Shown: positions 1-9,545 of the stretch, one piece after another
Numbering within the stretch: the first letter of the stretch is position 1
Layout: each line of letters opens with the position of its first letter
Source: Janibacter sp. A1S7
Lineage (GTDB): Bacteria > Actinomycetota > Actinomycetes > Actinomycetales > Dermatophilaceae
Assembly: GCF_037198315.1 (NCBI RefSeq)
Contig: NZ_CP144913.1
Span: 2,356,001-2,420,000 of the forward strand
Length of the DNA: 64,000 nt
Direction: 5' to 3'
Translations under genes and position numbers: made by a program
The notes under the pieces: generated by a model
The model's database searches: none
Seen by the model: the letters and a program-made list of their open reading frames with translations, nothing else
Told to the model about the DNA's origin: nothing

Positions 1-1119
1 CCTGCCGCCACGGCCCGGCTCCCACGAGACCTGCCGCGCCCGCAACACCCGTGCACCGCGGTCCGCCTTGAGGTCGACCCGACCGACCAGCCGGTCGCCG
101 AGGAGGAAGGGCAGCACGTAGTAACCGTGCACCCGCTTGTGGGCGGGCGTGTAGATCTCCAGCCGGTAGTGGAAGTCGAAGAGCTGCTCGACCCGCTGCC
201 GGTGCCACACCAAACTGTCGAAGGGGGACAGCAGTGCGCGGGCACGGACGGCGCGGGGGCGGCGGGCCCGCTCGTGCAGATACCAGGGCCCGGGACTCCC
301 CTCGACTTGGACCTCCTCCACCTCGCCCTCGGACACCAACCGGGAGAGCGCCGGACGCACGTGCTCGCGCGGGATCCGGAAGTAGTCGGCCAGGTCGGCC
401 TGCGTGGACAGCCCGTGCGCCCGCGCGGCGATCCGCACGAGCTCGATGTAGGCCTCCTGCGGGGGGACCCGGCGGGCGCGGTCCAACCACGGGCCGCTCT
501 CGGCCCTGGGAACGACCCGCGCCAGACCGGCGTAGCGCCGCTCGAACTGGCTCGTGCGGCCGGCCGAGGAGATCCGACCCGCCCAGAAGAGGTACTCCAG
601 GGCGCTCTTGACCAGGGACCAGTTCCATCCCCAGTCCGCCGGACGCCCGGAACGCTCGTGCCCGAGGGCTGCCTCGATCTGGCGCGCGGTGCGTGGCTGC
701 CCGGACTCGACCTCGACGAGCACGGCCGCGACCAGGTCGGGGTGGTCCCGGGCGATGCGTTGCATCCCACCCCAGGACCCGTCCTCGGCCCGCTGCATCC
801 GCGGGTGGTCCATCAGCGGCCAGGTCGAGGGGTGCATCAGGCTCGCCTCGTGGGCCCAGTACTCGACCATCCGCCGCGGCGCACGGTCACGCATCCGGTC
901 GAGCAGAGCGGTGTCGTACGGCCCCAGCCGGGAGAAGAAGGGCAGGTACTGACTACGCGCGAGCACGTTGACGCTGTCGATCTGGACGAGACCGACCGTG
1001 TCGAGCACCCGCTGCAGGTCGCGGGTGGTCACCGCCCGGTCAGGTCGAGGACGGGCCAGCCCCTGGGCAGCGATGGCGATCCGGCGGGCCTGATCAGGAC
1101 GAAGGGTGCGAGCAGTCAC
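1..1119 (-). CDS. YcaQ/AlkZ-type winged-helix DNA glycosylase, C-terminus cut by window edge
   Basis: Member of the YcaQ/AlkZ (HTH_42) family, whose studied members remove alkylated bases or unhook DNA interstrand crosslinks. 373 codons are visible and the stop codon lies beyond the left edge. A QID triad at residues 46-48 (inside VGLVQIDSVNVLAR) matches the family's catalytic Q-x-Q/D motif. The later part carries the family signature LLSPFDSLVWHR, then LFDFHYRLEIYTP and GYYVLPFL. The GTG at 1119 is chosen because homology begins there; no strong ribosome-binding site is visible. It lies 127 bp downstream of hpf on the same strand. The family call is firm; the substrate is unknown. Confidence 0.88.
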   Translation of the reverse strand, partial: MTARTLRPDQARRIAIAAQGLARPRPDRAVTTRDLQRVLDTVGLVQIDSVNVLARSQYLPFFSRLGPYDTALLDRMRDRAPRRMVEYWAHEASLMHPSTWPLMDHPRMQRAEDGSWGGMQRIARDHPDLVAAVLVEVESGQPRTARQIEAALGHERSGRPADWGWNWSLVKSALEYLFWAGRISSAGRTSQFERRYAGLARVVPRAESGPWLDRARRVPPQEAYIELVRIAARAHGLSTQADLADYFRIPREHVRPALSRLVSEGEVEEVQVEGSPGPWYLHERARRPRAVRARALLSPFDSLVWHRQRVEQLFDFHYRLEIYTPAHKRVHGYYVLPFLLGDRLVGRVDLKADRGARVLRARQVSWEPGRGGR

Positions 1120-1246
1120 GAACCCAGCCTGCCGTGGGGCACCGACAGCCGCTCCGGGACGAGATGACCAACGGGAGCGCGACCGGATGATGGGGCGACA
1201 GCGTCGGCCCACGCCCCATCGTCCGGTCGCGCAGCGACGAGAGAAC

Positions 1247-1921
1247 TCAGACCCGGGCTCCGGCTCCCTGGTCGACGTCGACGGCTGCGGCGTCCAGGTC
1301 CGTCCCGTCCACGCCGTCCTGCACCTCGAGATGGATCACCCCGTAGGACCAGCCACGACGGCGGTAGACGACGCTCGGGCGGTCGTAGTCCACGTCGTGG
1401 AAGAGAAAGAAGTCGTGCCCGACGAGCTCCATGCGACGTACGGCCTCGGCCAGGTTCATCGGAGCGGACTCGTGCATCTTCTCGCGGACCTCGATCGGGC
1501 TGTCGCCGATCGTGCCGAACTGATCCGGCGCCTCCTGCTCCTGGGCGGGCTGGTCGAGCGCCGGCGGCGCGGTCAGGTCCGCGGTCGCTGCGGCCACCGA
1601 GGTACGGCGGCGGCCACGACGGACGTTGCGCTTGTCGTGGGCACGGCGCAGGCGCTCGAGAAGCTTGTCGGCGGCAAGATCCACCGCTGCTTGTCGGTCG
1701 TCGTGGCTGGCCTCGGCGCGGATCACGGGCCCCTTGGACCGGCAGGTGATCTCGACGCGCTCACTGACCTTCGCCTGGCGCGGGTTGGGCTCGTGACTCA
1801 CCATGACCTCGATCCGCTGGACCCGCGGATCGAGCTGGGGAACCTTCGAGAGCTTGCTCTCGACGTAGTCCCTCAGTCGATCGGAGACGTTGACGTTGCG
1901 TCCGGTGATGGCAATTTCCAC
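1247..1921 (-). CDS. hpf: Long-form ribosome hibernation promoting factor
   Basis: Binds the 30S decoding region and dimerises 70S ribosomes into inactive 100S particles in slow growth. About 224 residues, the usual length for the long form. The N-terminal S30AE domain (about 1-105) begins MEIAITGRNVNVSDRLRDYV. A charged linker follows, then the C-terminal dimerisation domain (about 165-218) with MNLAEAVRRMELVGHDFFLF and YRRRGWSYGVIHL. The GTG at 1921 is preferred over an in-frame ATG at 1939 because AGGAGG lies just upstream of it and homology starts with MEI. It sits downstream of comF in the conserved comF-hpf arrangement. Confidence 0.93.
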   Translation of the reverse strand: MEIAITGRNVNVSDRLRDYVESKLSKVPQLDPRVQRIEVMVSHEPNPRQAKVSERVEITCRSKGPVIRAEASHDDRQAAVDLAADKLLERLRRAHDKRNVRRGRRRTSVAAATADLTAPPALDQPAQEQEAPDQFGTIGDSPIEVREKMHESAPMNLAEAVRRMELVGHDFFLFHDVDYDRPSVVYRRRGWSYGVIHLEVQDGVDGTDLDAAAVDVDQGAGARV

Positions 1922-2090
1922 GGAGTCCTCCTGGGACATCGGTGCTGCATGAAGGCCGCCTGGCGAGGGCGTGTCAGCCGGGGCACCACCTCCGTTCCCG
2001 TGCCGGCGGGGCCGTTGGTACGGCAGAGGACGCGAGGGGCCGCTGCGACGTACCGGTTGTCCGGTCCACAACGGGGCCCATGACGACACG

Positions 2091-2834
2091 TTAGTCCGGA
2101 CCCGGGCGGAACGGTAGAGCGGACGTCGGCGATCGGTGCGGCGTCACCATCGCCACCGCGAGATCGACCCGGGACGCGCCCGCCTCGAGAAGCGCGCGGC
2201 GCCCCTCGGTCAGGGTCGCTCCGGAGGTGAGCACGTCATCGACGAGCACGACGTGCCGCCCCCGGATCCGGTGTGGACGGCGGGTGGTCATCGCTCCGTC
2301 GAGATTCGCCAGCCGCGCGGCCCGGTCCAACCCGGCCTGGTCCGCGGTGCCCCGACCCAGATCCAGCCCCGCCTCGACGGCGACGTCCGAGCCGAGCAGG
2401 CGGGCAGCCCGACGCGCCAGCAGCAGCATGGGCCGGTCCCCGCGTCGTCGGATGGCGGCCGGAGAGGACGGGACGGGTACGACCAGGGCAGGGCCACCGG
2501 AGTCACCGGAACCGCCCTGCGGCACGGCCCTGCGGACGGCGTCGGCGAGCAGGCGCCCGAGCACGTCCACAAGATCTCGCCGGTCCTCGTCCTTGAAGGC
2601 CCGTGCCAGACTCGCCGCCACGCCCGCGTAGCGGAGGGTGGCGTAGCACCCGGGCCAGCCGGCGGGGACCGGGTACGGCGCGAGCGGACCGAGCACCGGC
2701 AGGGCGAGATCGCACAGCTGTGCACGGCACCCGGTGCACACCGTCACCCCCGGCCGGCCGCACCCGGCGCAGCTGTCCGGCAGGACGAGGTCCCCGGCTG
2801 CGGCCAGGACGCTGCCGAGACCCATGGTGACCAC
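2091..2834 (-). CDS. comF: ComF-family phosphoribosyltransferase-like protein
   Basis: ComF-family protein. In competent bacteria ComF supports DNA uptake from the cytoplasmic side; in actinobacteria the role is not established. An N-terminal four-cysteine zinc-finger-like stretch (CAGCG...CTGC, about residues 22-36) precedes a type I PRTase fold with the PRPP loop VVLVDDVLTSGAT near residue 197. The length of 247 is typical. The start is uncertain between GTG 2834 and ATG 2825; neither has a clear ribosome-binding site. It lies between lpqB and hpf, as in mycobacteria. Confidence 0.88.
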   Translation of the reverse strand: MVTMGLGSVLAAAGDLVLPDSCAGCGRPGVTVCTGCRAQLCDLALPVLGPLAPYPVPAGWPGCYATLRYAGVAASLARAFKDEDRRDLVDVLGRLLADAVRRAVPQGGSGDSGGPALVVPVPSSPAAIRRRGDRPMLLLARRAARLLGSDVAVEAGLDLGRGTADQAGLDRAARLANLDGAMTTRRPHRIRGRHVVLVDDVLTSGATLTEGRRALLEAGASRVDLAVAMVTPHRSPTSALPFRPGPD

Positions 2835-2927
2835 GTGCCCAGCCTGACGACCGCGACCGCGGCGGGCACCCCCCTTCGCCCGGCCGGGGACATCACCACG
2901 GCGCGGGGTCGGGTGTGGACGACGGCG

Positions 2928-4697
2928 TCAGACCCCGGCGGTGACGACGTCGTCGATGGCCTTCAGCTCCTGCCAACGGCCGCCGGCACGCTGGAAGATG
3001 CGGTCCTTCGTGGTCCGGATCACGACGTCCTGGTCGTCGCCGGTCGTGGTGATGGCGACGGCGCCCTTGCGCTGGGTCATGGCCCTGACCGGTCCACCGA
3101 CCTCCACGAGGTACGGCTGCATGTCCTCCTGCTTGTCGCGGCGGCCGATGACGGCGAGCGTGGACTGACCGACCCACACCGCATCGAGCATCTCGACCAG
3201 TTCCGCCCCGATGCGAAAGCCCTGCGGGGAGGTCGAGGTCGGCAGCCCGTTCGCCTGGCGGACGATGCCGGAAACCTGCAGGGTGCTCCCGGTTCCGGGC
3301 TCGTCCTCGGAGATCACCGCGATCCGGCTGCCCTCGGGAGAGACCACCGCAGCACGGACGAATCGGGTGCCCAACCACTGGGCGGGCACGTGCTGCGGGG
3401 CGGAGTCGGCCCGGTTGTCGGGGTCGACGGTGGAGTTGATCGCCCACAGTCGATAGCCCTCCTCGCGGCCGAGCCCGGAGCCACCGACCCAGAGCACACC
3501 GCCGTAGTCGTAGCAGGGCCGGGTCAACGAGGCGGCAAAGCGACTCACGTGGACCTGCGTGCCGTCCTCGAGCACGCGGTGCAGGTTGTCCCGCTTGCCG
3601 TCGACGGCCGCCAACTCCTTGCCGTCGGGCCGCAGCGCCAGCAAGCGCCACTCCGGCTGCAGAGGAGGGAAGGGGGACTGCGCCCGGCGCACGTCAGCGG
3701 TCGAGACGGAGGTCAACCGGTCCTCGACCGGCACGACCTGGTTCCCATGACGGACCAGGACGGTCGGTGTGTTCGTCTGGGTGCGGTCGACGAAGCCGAG
3801 CTGCTCGGGCGAGGTCAGGGGAGCCGTCATACCGAGGTCCAGGGGCGCACCCGAGAGGGAGATCGCCACCTCCGTGACCCCCGGCAGGGACATCAGGGTG
3901 GCCACGAGCTGTGCCGCCAGTCGCTTGCGTGCGGTGGCGTCGTCGGCGACCGACTCGCTCTCGAGGTCGACGATCGCCGCGCCGCTGCGCACCGGGACGG
4001 CGTCCACCGCGAGCCGCGCCCCGATGTCGCTGGACACGGCCTCACGCAGATAGCTGGGGATGCTGCCCAACTGGGCACGGGTCAACCGCGTGGCCATCTG
4101 GTCCTGGGTCACCCACCGCTGGTCCACGACCAGCGCGTTCCACCCGACGGCCGGGTAGTGCACGGGGTACTCGCGGTAGATGTACTCGACCTCGGTCTCC
4201 TCGAGCATCCGACCGAATCCGTCCTGGAGCTCGTCGATGCGCCACTCGCCGTCGACGCGCCCGACGTGGAAGTCGAATGCGGCGCCGTCGTAGGGCGGCG
4301 AGACGAGATAACGACCATCGGCGTTGATGCGCGCGACGACGCGCGCATCAACCCGGTAGGCCCCGTCGCCGAGAGCCTTGATCTCGAGGTCCCCGGTGTA
4401 GATCACCGTCTGGCTGTCCGGGATCCAGCCCTGGGCCGTCGCCTGAGTGAGGTAGGCGCGGGTGACCTCCAGTCCCTCGCCGCTGGTGGTCCCGGCGCGA
4501 AGGAAGCCCCGGATGATCTCCTCGGCCGTGGCGCCGGGGGTGGGTCCGTTGGGCGTGCGCGACAGCGGCTGGGGGCGGGGGCCGTCGATCTGCAGCCCCG
4601 GACGGATCGTCGAGCTGGTGTTCAGCCCGCACCCGGCGAGGGTGCCCACCACCGCCAGACCGAGCGCGCTGCGCCGGGTGATCTCCGTGCCGGTCAC
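2928..4697 (-). CDS. lpqB: LpqB, lipoprotein partner of the MtrAB two-component system
   Basis: Membrane-anchored extracytoplasmic lipoprotein that modulates MtrB signalling in mycobacteria. The signal sequence ends in lipobox LAGC with the acylated Cys at residue 23. A GerMN-type region follows (about 190-330), then a C-terminal half that probably forms a beta-propeller. 589 residues, normal for the family. It starts with GTG and overlaps the mtrB stop by four bases (GTGA), so translation is likely coupled. It is the last gene of the mtrA-mtrB-lpqB operon. Confidence 0.94.
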   Translation of the reverse strand: MTGTEITRRSALGLAVVGTLAGCGLNTSSTIRPGLQIDGPRPQPLSRTPNGPTPGATAEEIIRGFLRAGTTSGEGLEVTRAYLTQATAQGWIPDSQTVIYTGDLEIKALGDGAYRVDARVVARINADGRYLVSPPYDGAAFDFHVGRVDGEWRIDELQDGFGRMLEETEVEYIYREYPVHYPAVGWNALVVDQRWVTQDQMATRLTRAQLGSIPSYLREAVSSDIGARLAVDAVPVRSGAAIVDLESESVADDATARKRLAAQLVATLMSLPGVTEVAISLSGAPLDLGMTAPLTSPEQLGFVDRTQTNTPTVLVRHGNQVVPVEDRLTSVSTADVRRAQSPFPPLQPEWRLLALRPDGKELAAVDGKRDNLHRVLEDGTQVHVSRFAASLTRPCYDYGGVLWVGGSGLGREEGYRLWAINSTVDPDNRADSAPQHVPAQWLGTRFVRAAVVSPEGSRIAVISEDEPGTGSTLQVSGIVRQANGLPTSTSPQGFRIGAELVEMLDAVWVGQSTLAVIGRRDKQEDMQPYLVEVGGPVRAMTQRKGAVAITTTGDDQDVVIRTTKDRIFQRAGGRWQELKAIDDVVTAGV

Positions 4698-6409
4698 GGG
4701 GACCCGACCTCCCCGGGCAGCCGTCCCTCTCGTGGCGTCAGGGGCAGCGGCGACGTCGTCAGCAGGGCACCGGCGGCGCGCGGGACGGTCAGTCGGAAGC
4801 GGGAGCCCTCCCCCGGCTCACCCCATGCCTGCAACCACCCGTGGTGCAGTCGGGCGTCCTCGAGCGCGATGGCCAGACCGAGTCCGGACCCTCCGGTGGT
4901 GCGGGTGCGGGCCGGGTCGGCACGCCAGAAGCGGTTGAACACGAGCGACGCCTCGCCGGCCTTCAGGCCCACGCCGTGGTCCTGGACCATCACGGCCGCG
5001 GCCTCGTCGTCGCTGCCGACCCAGATGTCGACGGGGCGACCTTCACCGTGCTCGATCGCGTTGACGACGAGGTTGCGCAGGACCCGCTCGATCCGTCGCG
5101 AGTCGACCTCTGCAACGGCGCTCCCAGCAGGTTCGCGGTGGACGATGACCTCGCTGCCACGGGCATCGGCGATCGACTCCGTCCCCAGCACCACGCGGTC
5201 GATGATCGCATGGAGGTCAACCGGGTCCTGCTCCAGGACCGCCGCGCCGGCGTCGTAGCGGGAGATCTCGAGCAGGTCGGCGAGCAGTTCCTCGAACCGG
5301 TCGAGCTCGTCGTGGAGAAGCTCGGCCGAGCGCGCGGTCACCGGGTCCATCTCGTCCCGGGAGGAGTGGAGCAGGTCGGCGGCCATCCGAATCGTCGTCA
5401 AGGGCGTGCGCAGCTCGTGCGAGACGTCGGAGACGAAGCGCTGCTGCACCCGCGACAGCCCCTCGAGCTGGCGGATCTGGGTCTGCAGGTTGTCGGCCAT
5501 GTCGTTGAAGGACTGCCCCAGCAGCGCGAGGTCGTCCTGGCCGCGAGCGGACATCCGCTCGTTGAGGTGGCCCGACGAGAGCCGCTCGGCAGCCGAGGCG
5601 GCCCGACGCACCGGCGTGACGACCATGCTGGTCACGATGTAGGCGGTGCCGGAGACGAGGCCGATGAGGAAGAGCGCCCCCAGGAAGAAGGAACGCGAGA
5701 TGGTCTGCAGGGTGGCCTGCTCCTGGTCCATCGGGTAGATGAAGTACAGATCGTGGTTACCGGCCGTCGGCACCTCGATCCGCGACCCGACCACGACGGC
5801 CGGGACCGAGTCGGTGTTGGTCGGCACACCCGTGATCGGCTCCGCGGCCCCGTCGACGTCGGAGCGCTGCAGCCCGATGGTCATCGTCTGTTGCCGGGCC
5901 GGGTCGGCAGCCACTGCCTGGCGAAGGGCGGCAGGGACCTGGTCCAGACCGACACCCTGCGGGTAGGCCACCGTCGAGATCGTCGAGGACTCGTTCTCCG
6001 CGCTCGGGGTCAGGATGACGTAGCGGCTGTCGTCGCCACTCGGCGGCGCGAGGGAGCGGGCCACGTAGTCCGAAGCGGACACATCCAACTCACCCGGCTC
6101 GACATCGGTGTTGTTGAAGTAGCTCTGCGCCCGGTCGGTCAGCTGCCTCGAGTCGAGCTGGGAGTGGTCGATCTTCTCCTCGACGAGGCCGTCGGCGATG
6201 GAGCGGTACATCGTCAGGCTGATGAGCGAGACGACGACGAGACCGAGGACGAGCGTGCTGGTGACCACCCGGAACTGCAGCGAGCGCCGCCACAGGTCGA
6301 CGACGGACTGCACGACCCGCGCGGGGGCGTGCTTGCGCGGCGCACCCGAGTTCTCGGGGCTCGACGCGTCCGAGGCCTCGGACGCCTCGGAGGCGGGCGC
6401 CGAGGCCAT
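4694..6409 (-). CDS. mtrB: MtrB sensor histidine kinase
   Basis: Sensor kinase for MtrA, which controls cell-wall hydrolysis and division in actinobacteria. It has a Ser/Ala/Glu-rich N-terminal tail (about 1-20), a first membrane helix near 45-65, a long extracytoplasmic sensor region, a second helix near 240-260, HAMP, a HisKA domain with DVSHELRTPLTTIR, and a HATPase domain with DHGVGL and GGSGLGLAIA. 571 residues is the expected size. The ATG lies two bases after the mtrA stop, and its own stop overlaps the lpqB start. Confidence 0.96.
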   Translation of the reverse strand: MASAPASEASEASDASSPENSGAPRKHAPARVVQSVVDLWRRSLQFRVVTSTLVLGLVVVSLISLTMYRSIADGLVEEKIDHSQLDSRQLTDRAQSYFNNTDVEPGELDVSASDYVARSLAPPSGDDSRYVILTPSAENESSTISTVAYPQGVGLDQVPAALRQAVAADPARQQTMTIGLQRSDVDGAAEPITGVPTNTDSVPAVVVGSRIEVPTAGNHDLYFIYPMDQEQATLQTISRSFFLGALFLIGLVSGTAYIVTSMVVTPVRRAASAAERLSSGHLNERMSARGQDDLALLGQSFNDMADNLQTQIRQLEGLSRVQQRFVSDVSHELRTPLTTIRMAADLLHSSRDEMDPVTARSAELLHDELDRFEELLADLLEISRYDAGAAVLEQDPVDLHAIIDRVVLGTESIADARGSEVIVHREPAGSAVAEVDSRRIERVLRNLVVNAIEHGEGRPVDIWVGSDDEAAAVMVQDHGVGLKAGEASLVFNRFWRADPARTRTTGGSGLGLAIALEDARLHHGWLQAWGEPGEGSRFRLTVPRAAGALLTTSPLPLTPREGRLPGEVGSP

Positions 6410-6411
6410 GC

Positions 6412-7089
6412 TCAGGCCGACCCGGCCTTGTACCCGACGCCCCGGACGGTGACGACGATCTGGGGGTTCTCGGGGTCGTGCTCGATCTTGCTGCGCAGGC
6501 GCTGCACGTGCACGTTGACCAGTCGGGTGTCGCCGGCGTGCCGGTATCCCCAGACCTGCTCGAGGAGGACCTCACGGCTGAAGACCTGCCACGGCTTGCG
6601 CGCGAGGGCGACCAGCAGATCGAACTCGAGCGGCGTCAGGGCCAGCGACTCATGGCCCCGCGTGACCGAGTGCCCGGCGACGTCGATGGTCAGGTCGCCG
6701 ATCGTCAACCGCTCCGGCTCCGGCTCGTCCCCGCGACGCAGGCGGGCGCGCAGCCGCGCGATGAGCTCCTGGGGCTTGAACGGCTTGACGATGTAGTCGT
6801 CGGCGCCCGACTCGAGACCGACGACCACGTCGACGGTGTCGGTCCTGGCGGTCAGCATGACGATCGGGACTCCCGACTCCTGCCGGATCCGTCGACAGAT
6901 CTCGATCCCGTCCAGCCCGGGGAGCATGACGTCGAGGAGCACCAGGTCCGGACGGGCCTCGTGGAAGGCGTCGAGCGCCCGCGCTCCGTCGGCGACGTGC
7001 GCGACGTCGAGCCCTTCCTTCCGAAGGACGATCCCGAGCATCTCTGCCAGCGCCTGGTCGTCATCGACGACGAGGACACGTCCCTTCAC
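6412..7089 (-). CDS. mtrA: MtrA response regulator (OmpR family)
   Basis: DNA-binding response regulator partnered with MtrB, essential in mycobacteria. It begins VKGRVLVVDDDQALAEMLG, has the phosphoacceptor Asp in VLLDVMLPGLDG, the TAR switch region, KPFKPQEL, and a C-terminal winged helix ending VVTVRGVGYK. The GTG at 7089 gives 225 residues, the usual MtrA length, and follows AAAGGGA at suitable spacing. A longer reading to 7152 has no support. It is the first gene of mtrA-mtrB-lpqB and divergent from the SMR pair across 167 bp. Confidence 0.96.
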   Translation of the reverse strand: MKGRVLVVDDDQALAEMLGIVLRKEGLDVAHVADGARALDAFHEARPDLVLLDVMLPGLDGIEICRRIRQESGVPIVMLTARTDTVDVVVGLESGADDYIVKPFKPQELIARLRARLRRGDEPEPERLTIGDLTIDVAGHSVTRGHESLALTPLEFDLLVALARKPWQVFSREVLLEQVWGYRHAGDTRLVNVHVQRLRSKIEHDPENPQIVVTVRGVGYKAGSA

Positions 7090-7256
7090 GGTGATCCCTT
7101 TCGCACGTGCGGTCGGCTGCCCGCACATCATCACACAGGCACCCGCGTGCACCCGCCAGCCATCGCCGATATCCTCGGGATCAAGGTCCGGCGATCGGCC
7201 TGCGGACGAGGGAGCAGTACCCGCACCACGACAAGACTGACTCGTCAGGAGTTGTC

Positions 7257-7571
7257 ATGGCTTGGCTCGTCCTCATCGCGTCGGGGATGCTCGAAGCGGT
7301 CTGGGCCACCGCACTGTCCGCGTCGCGGGGTCTGACCCGTCCCGGACCCACCATCCTCTTCGTCCTCTCCCTCACCGCGAGCATGCTCGGTCTGGCCCGG
7401 GCCATGACCGACATCCCCACCGGCACCGCCTATGCGGTGTGGGTCGGCATCGGGGCGACACTCACCGTCGGATGGTCCATGGCGAAGGGGGAGGAAGCCG
7501 CCTCCGCCGGCCGGTTGGCACTCCTGGTCCTGCTCGTCGGCTGCGTCGCCGGCCTGAAGGTGGTGGCCTGA
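7257..7571 (+). CDS. Small multidrug resistance (SMR/Gdx-like) exporter subunit 1
   Basis: Four-helix membrane protein of the SMR family, 104 residues. It begins MAWLVLIASGMLEAVWATAL with the conserved membrane glutamate at residue 13, and carries GTAYAVWVGIGA in helix 3. The sequence is closer to SugE/Gdx guanidinium exporters than to EmrE-type drug pumps; this is a family-level judgement. CAGGAG precedes the ATG. The second SMR gene begins one base after this stop, suggesting that the two work as a heterodimer. The upstream 167 bp separates it from divergent mtrA. Confidence 0.9.
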   Translation: MAWLVLIASGMLEAVWATALSASRGLTRPGPTILFVLSLTASMLGLARAMTDIPTGTAYAVWVGIGATLTVGWSMAKGEEAASAGRLALLVLLVGCVAGLKVVA

Positions 7572-7572
7572 C

Positions 7573-7950
7573 GTGCCGTGGATCATCCTGCTGGCCAGTG
7601 CCGGTTTCGAGGCCGTCTGGGCGACCGCCCTGGGTCGTGCCGACAACTTCACCCACCCGGTGCCGAGCGCCGTCTTCGTCGTCGCCCTCGCGATCAGCAT
7701 GGTCGGCCTCGGGGTCGCCGTGCGCACGATCCCGATCGGGACGGGCTACGCGATCTGGACCGGCGTCGGCGCCGCGCTCACCGTCATCTGGGCCATGGCC
7801 TCCGGCGAGGAGGCCTTCGCCCCGGTGAAGGCCCTGCTCATCGCCGGGATCATCGTCGCCGTCGTCGGGCTCACGCTCGCCCCCAGCCGTTCCGACGACC
7901 GGCAGGACGAAGGGGGAGGCGAGCGCCTCCCCCTTCGTCCTGCCGGCTGA
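7573..7950 (+). CDS. Small multidrug resistance (SMR/Gdx-like) exporter subunit 2
   Basis: Second SMR subunit, 125 residues with a GTG start. MPWIILLASAGFEAVWATAL again carries the helix-1 glutamate, and GTGYAIWTGVGAALT matches the helix-3 motif. The four-helix core ends near residue 105. The last 20 or so residues form a polar tail, part of which is encoded by the arms of a terminator hairpin, so the tail may simply be read-through of that hairpin. It pairs with the SMR gene directly upstream. Confidence 0.9.
   Translation: MPWIILLASAGFEAVWATALGRADNFTHPVPSAVFVVALAISMVGLGVAVRTIPIGTGYAIWTGVGAALTVIWAMASGEEAFAPVKALLIAGIIVAVVGLTLAPSRSDDRQDEGGGERLPLRPAG
7899..7946. terminator. Bidirectional terminator, 22-bp perfect stem, overlapping the SMR 3' end
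   Basis: Arms 7899-7920 and 7925-7946 are perfectly complementary with a four-base loop GAGC. The hairpin lies between the convergent SMR pair and ahcY, inside the end of the second SMR reading frame. There is no T-run, as is common in high-GC actinobacteria. Each arm contains the 9-mer CGAAGGGGG or its complement (7908-7916 and 7929-7937). Confidence 0.85.
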
Positions 7951-7956
7951 TCGATC

Positions 7957-9408
7957 TCAGTAGCGGTAGTGCTCCGGCTTGTACGGGCCCGCCACGTCCA
8001 CGCCGAGGTACTCGGCCTGGTCCTTGGTCAGCTCGGTCAGCTCGACACCGAGGGCGTCGAGGTGCAGGCGCGCGACCTTCTCGTCGAGGTGCTTCGGCAG
8101 CGTGGTGACCGTGGGGTTGCCCTCCTCGTCGACGTACGCCTCGGCCTTCTCGAAGAGCTCGATCTGCGCGATCGTCTGGTTCGCGAAGGAGTTGCTCATG
8201 ACGAAGCTCGGGTGACCGGTTGCATTGCCGAGGTTCATCAGGCGCCCCTCGGACAGCACGATGATCGAGCTGCCGTTGGTGAAGGTCCACTCGTGGACCT
8301 GCGGCTTGATCTCGGTCTTGGTGATGCCCGGTGTCCGGGCAAGGCCGGCGATGTCGATCTCGTTGTCGAAGTGGCCGATGTTGGAGACGATCGCCTTGTT
8401 CTTCATCGCGGCCATGTGGTCGGCGGTGATGACGTCGAAGCATCCGGTGGTCGTGACGAAGATGTCGCCGTACTCGGCGGCCTGGTCCATGGTCGTGACC
8501 TGGTAGCCGTCCATCGCGGCCTGCAGGGCGCAGATCGGGTCGACCTCGGTGACGACGACCCGGGCCCCCTGACCGGCGAGCGCGGCGGAGACACCCTTGC
8601 CGACGTCCCCGTAGCCGGCGACGACCGCGACCTTGCCGCCGACGAGCACGTCGGTGGCGCGGTTGAGGCCGTCGAGAACGGAGTGGCGGGTGCCGTACTT
8701 GTTGTCGAACTTGGACTTCGTGACCGCGTCGTTGACGTTGATCGCCGGGAAGAGCAGGTCGTGGGACTCGGCGAGCTGGTAGAGCCGCAGCACCCCGGTG
8801 GTGGTCTCCTCGGTGACTCCCTTGATGCCGGAGCCGACACTCTGCCACGTGGTGGGGTCCTCGGCCAGGGTGCGGCGCACGAGGGCCTTGAAGACGCTGA
8901 ACTCCTCGGAGTCGTCCTCCGTGGTCGGCGGCACCTGGCCGGCCTTCTCCCACTCGGCGCCCTTGTGGACGAGCATCGTGGCGTCCCCGCCGTCGTCGAG
9001 GATCATGTTGGGGCCCTCGCCGTCGGCCCAGGTGAGGATCTGGTGGGTGCAGTCCCAGTACTCCTCGAGCGTCTCCCCCTTCCATGCGAAGACGGGGACG
9101 CCCTGGGGGTCCTGGGGGGTGCCGTTCGGACCGACGACGACCGCGGCGGCCGCCTCGTCCTGGGTGGAGTAGATGTTGCAGCTGGCCCACCGCACCTGCG
9201 CGCCGAGCGCGGTGAGGGTCTCGATGAGGACCGCGGTCTGCACGGTCATGTGCAGGGAGCCGGCGATCTTGGCCCCCTTGAGCGGCTGGGCGGCGGAGAA
9301 TTCCTCGCGGATACTCATCAGGCCGGGCATCTCGTGCTCGGCGAGGCGAATCTGGTGACGGCCGGCCTCGGCGAGGCCCAGGTCGGCGACCGTGTAGTCG
9401 AAGGACAC
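7957..9408 (-). CDS. ahcY: S-adenosylhomocysteine hydrolase
   Basis: Cytosolic NAD-dependent enzyme that splits S-adenosylhomocysteine to adenosine and homocysteine in the methyl cycle. 483 residues, with the insert typical of bacterial forms. Visible motifs are [16 protein letters not shown] at the N-terminus, the NAD-binding [11 protein letters not shown], and the signatures [18 protein letters not shown] and [11 protein letters not shown]. The protein ends with KPEHYRY as expected. The GTG at 9408 follows AGGAG. A possible -10 box TACACT lies at 9493-9498 (minus strand), about 85 bases upstream. Confidence 0.97.
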   Translation of the reverse strand: MSFDYTVADLGLAEAGRHQIRLAEHEMPGLMSIREEFSAAQPLKGAKIAGSLHMTVQTAVLIETLTALGAQVRWASCNIYSTQDEAAAAVVVGPNGTPQDPQGVPVFAWKGETLEEYWDCTHQILTWADGEGPNMILDDGGDATMLVHKGAEWEKAGQVPPTTEDDSEEFSVFKALVRRTLAEDPTTWQSVGSGIKGVTEETTTGVLRLYQLAESHDLLFPAINVNDAVTKSKFDNKYGTRHSVLDGLNRATDVLVGGKVAVVAGYGDVGKGVSAALAGQGARVVVTEVDPICALQAAMDGYQVTTMDQAAEYGDIFVTTTGCFDVITADHMAAMKNKAIVSNIGHFDNEIDIAGLARTPGITKTEIKPQVHEWTFTNGSSIIVLSEGRLMNLGNATGHPSFVMSNSFANQTIAQIELFEKAEAYVDEEGNPTVTTLPKHLDEKVARLHLDALGVELTELTKDQAEYLGVDVAGPYKPEHYRY

Positions 9409-9545
9409 GTGAGAACTCCTGTGACGAATGGGGATCGGACCCGGCGCGACCCTTCTGGGCACTCGCGGGGCATCACCCACGCCGGCGGCTCCAGTGTAGA
9501 CGTGTGCCCGTCCTCGTCCTCGTCCCGCTCGACGGAGGCGACGCC

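Noticed and set aside
2136..5258. Very long plus-strand open frame opposite comF, lpqB and mtrB
   Set aside because: It is a high-GC shadow frame with no domain similarity, antisense to three well-supported genes.
7090..7256. Guanidine riboswitch before the SMR pair
   Set aside because: I saw no ykkC core and no pair of hairpins with ACGR loops; the single GGACGAGG word does not sit in a good stem.
9409..9545. SAH or SAM riboswitch before ahcY
   Set aside because: Recognisable consensus blocks are missing; a simple promoter with a short leader explains the gap.
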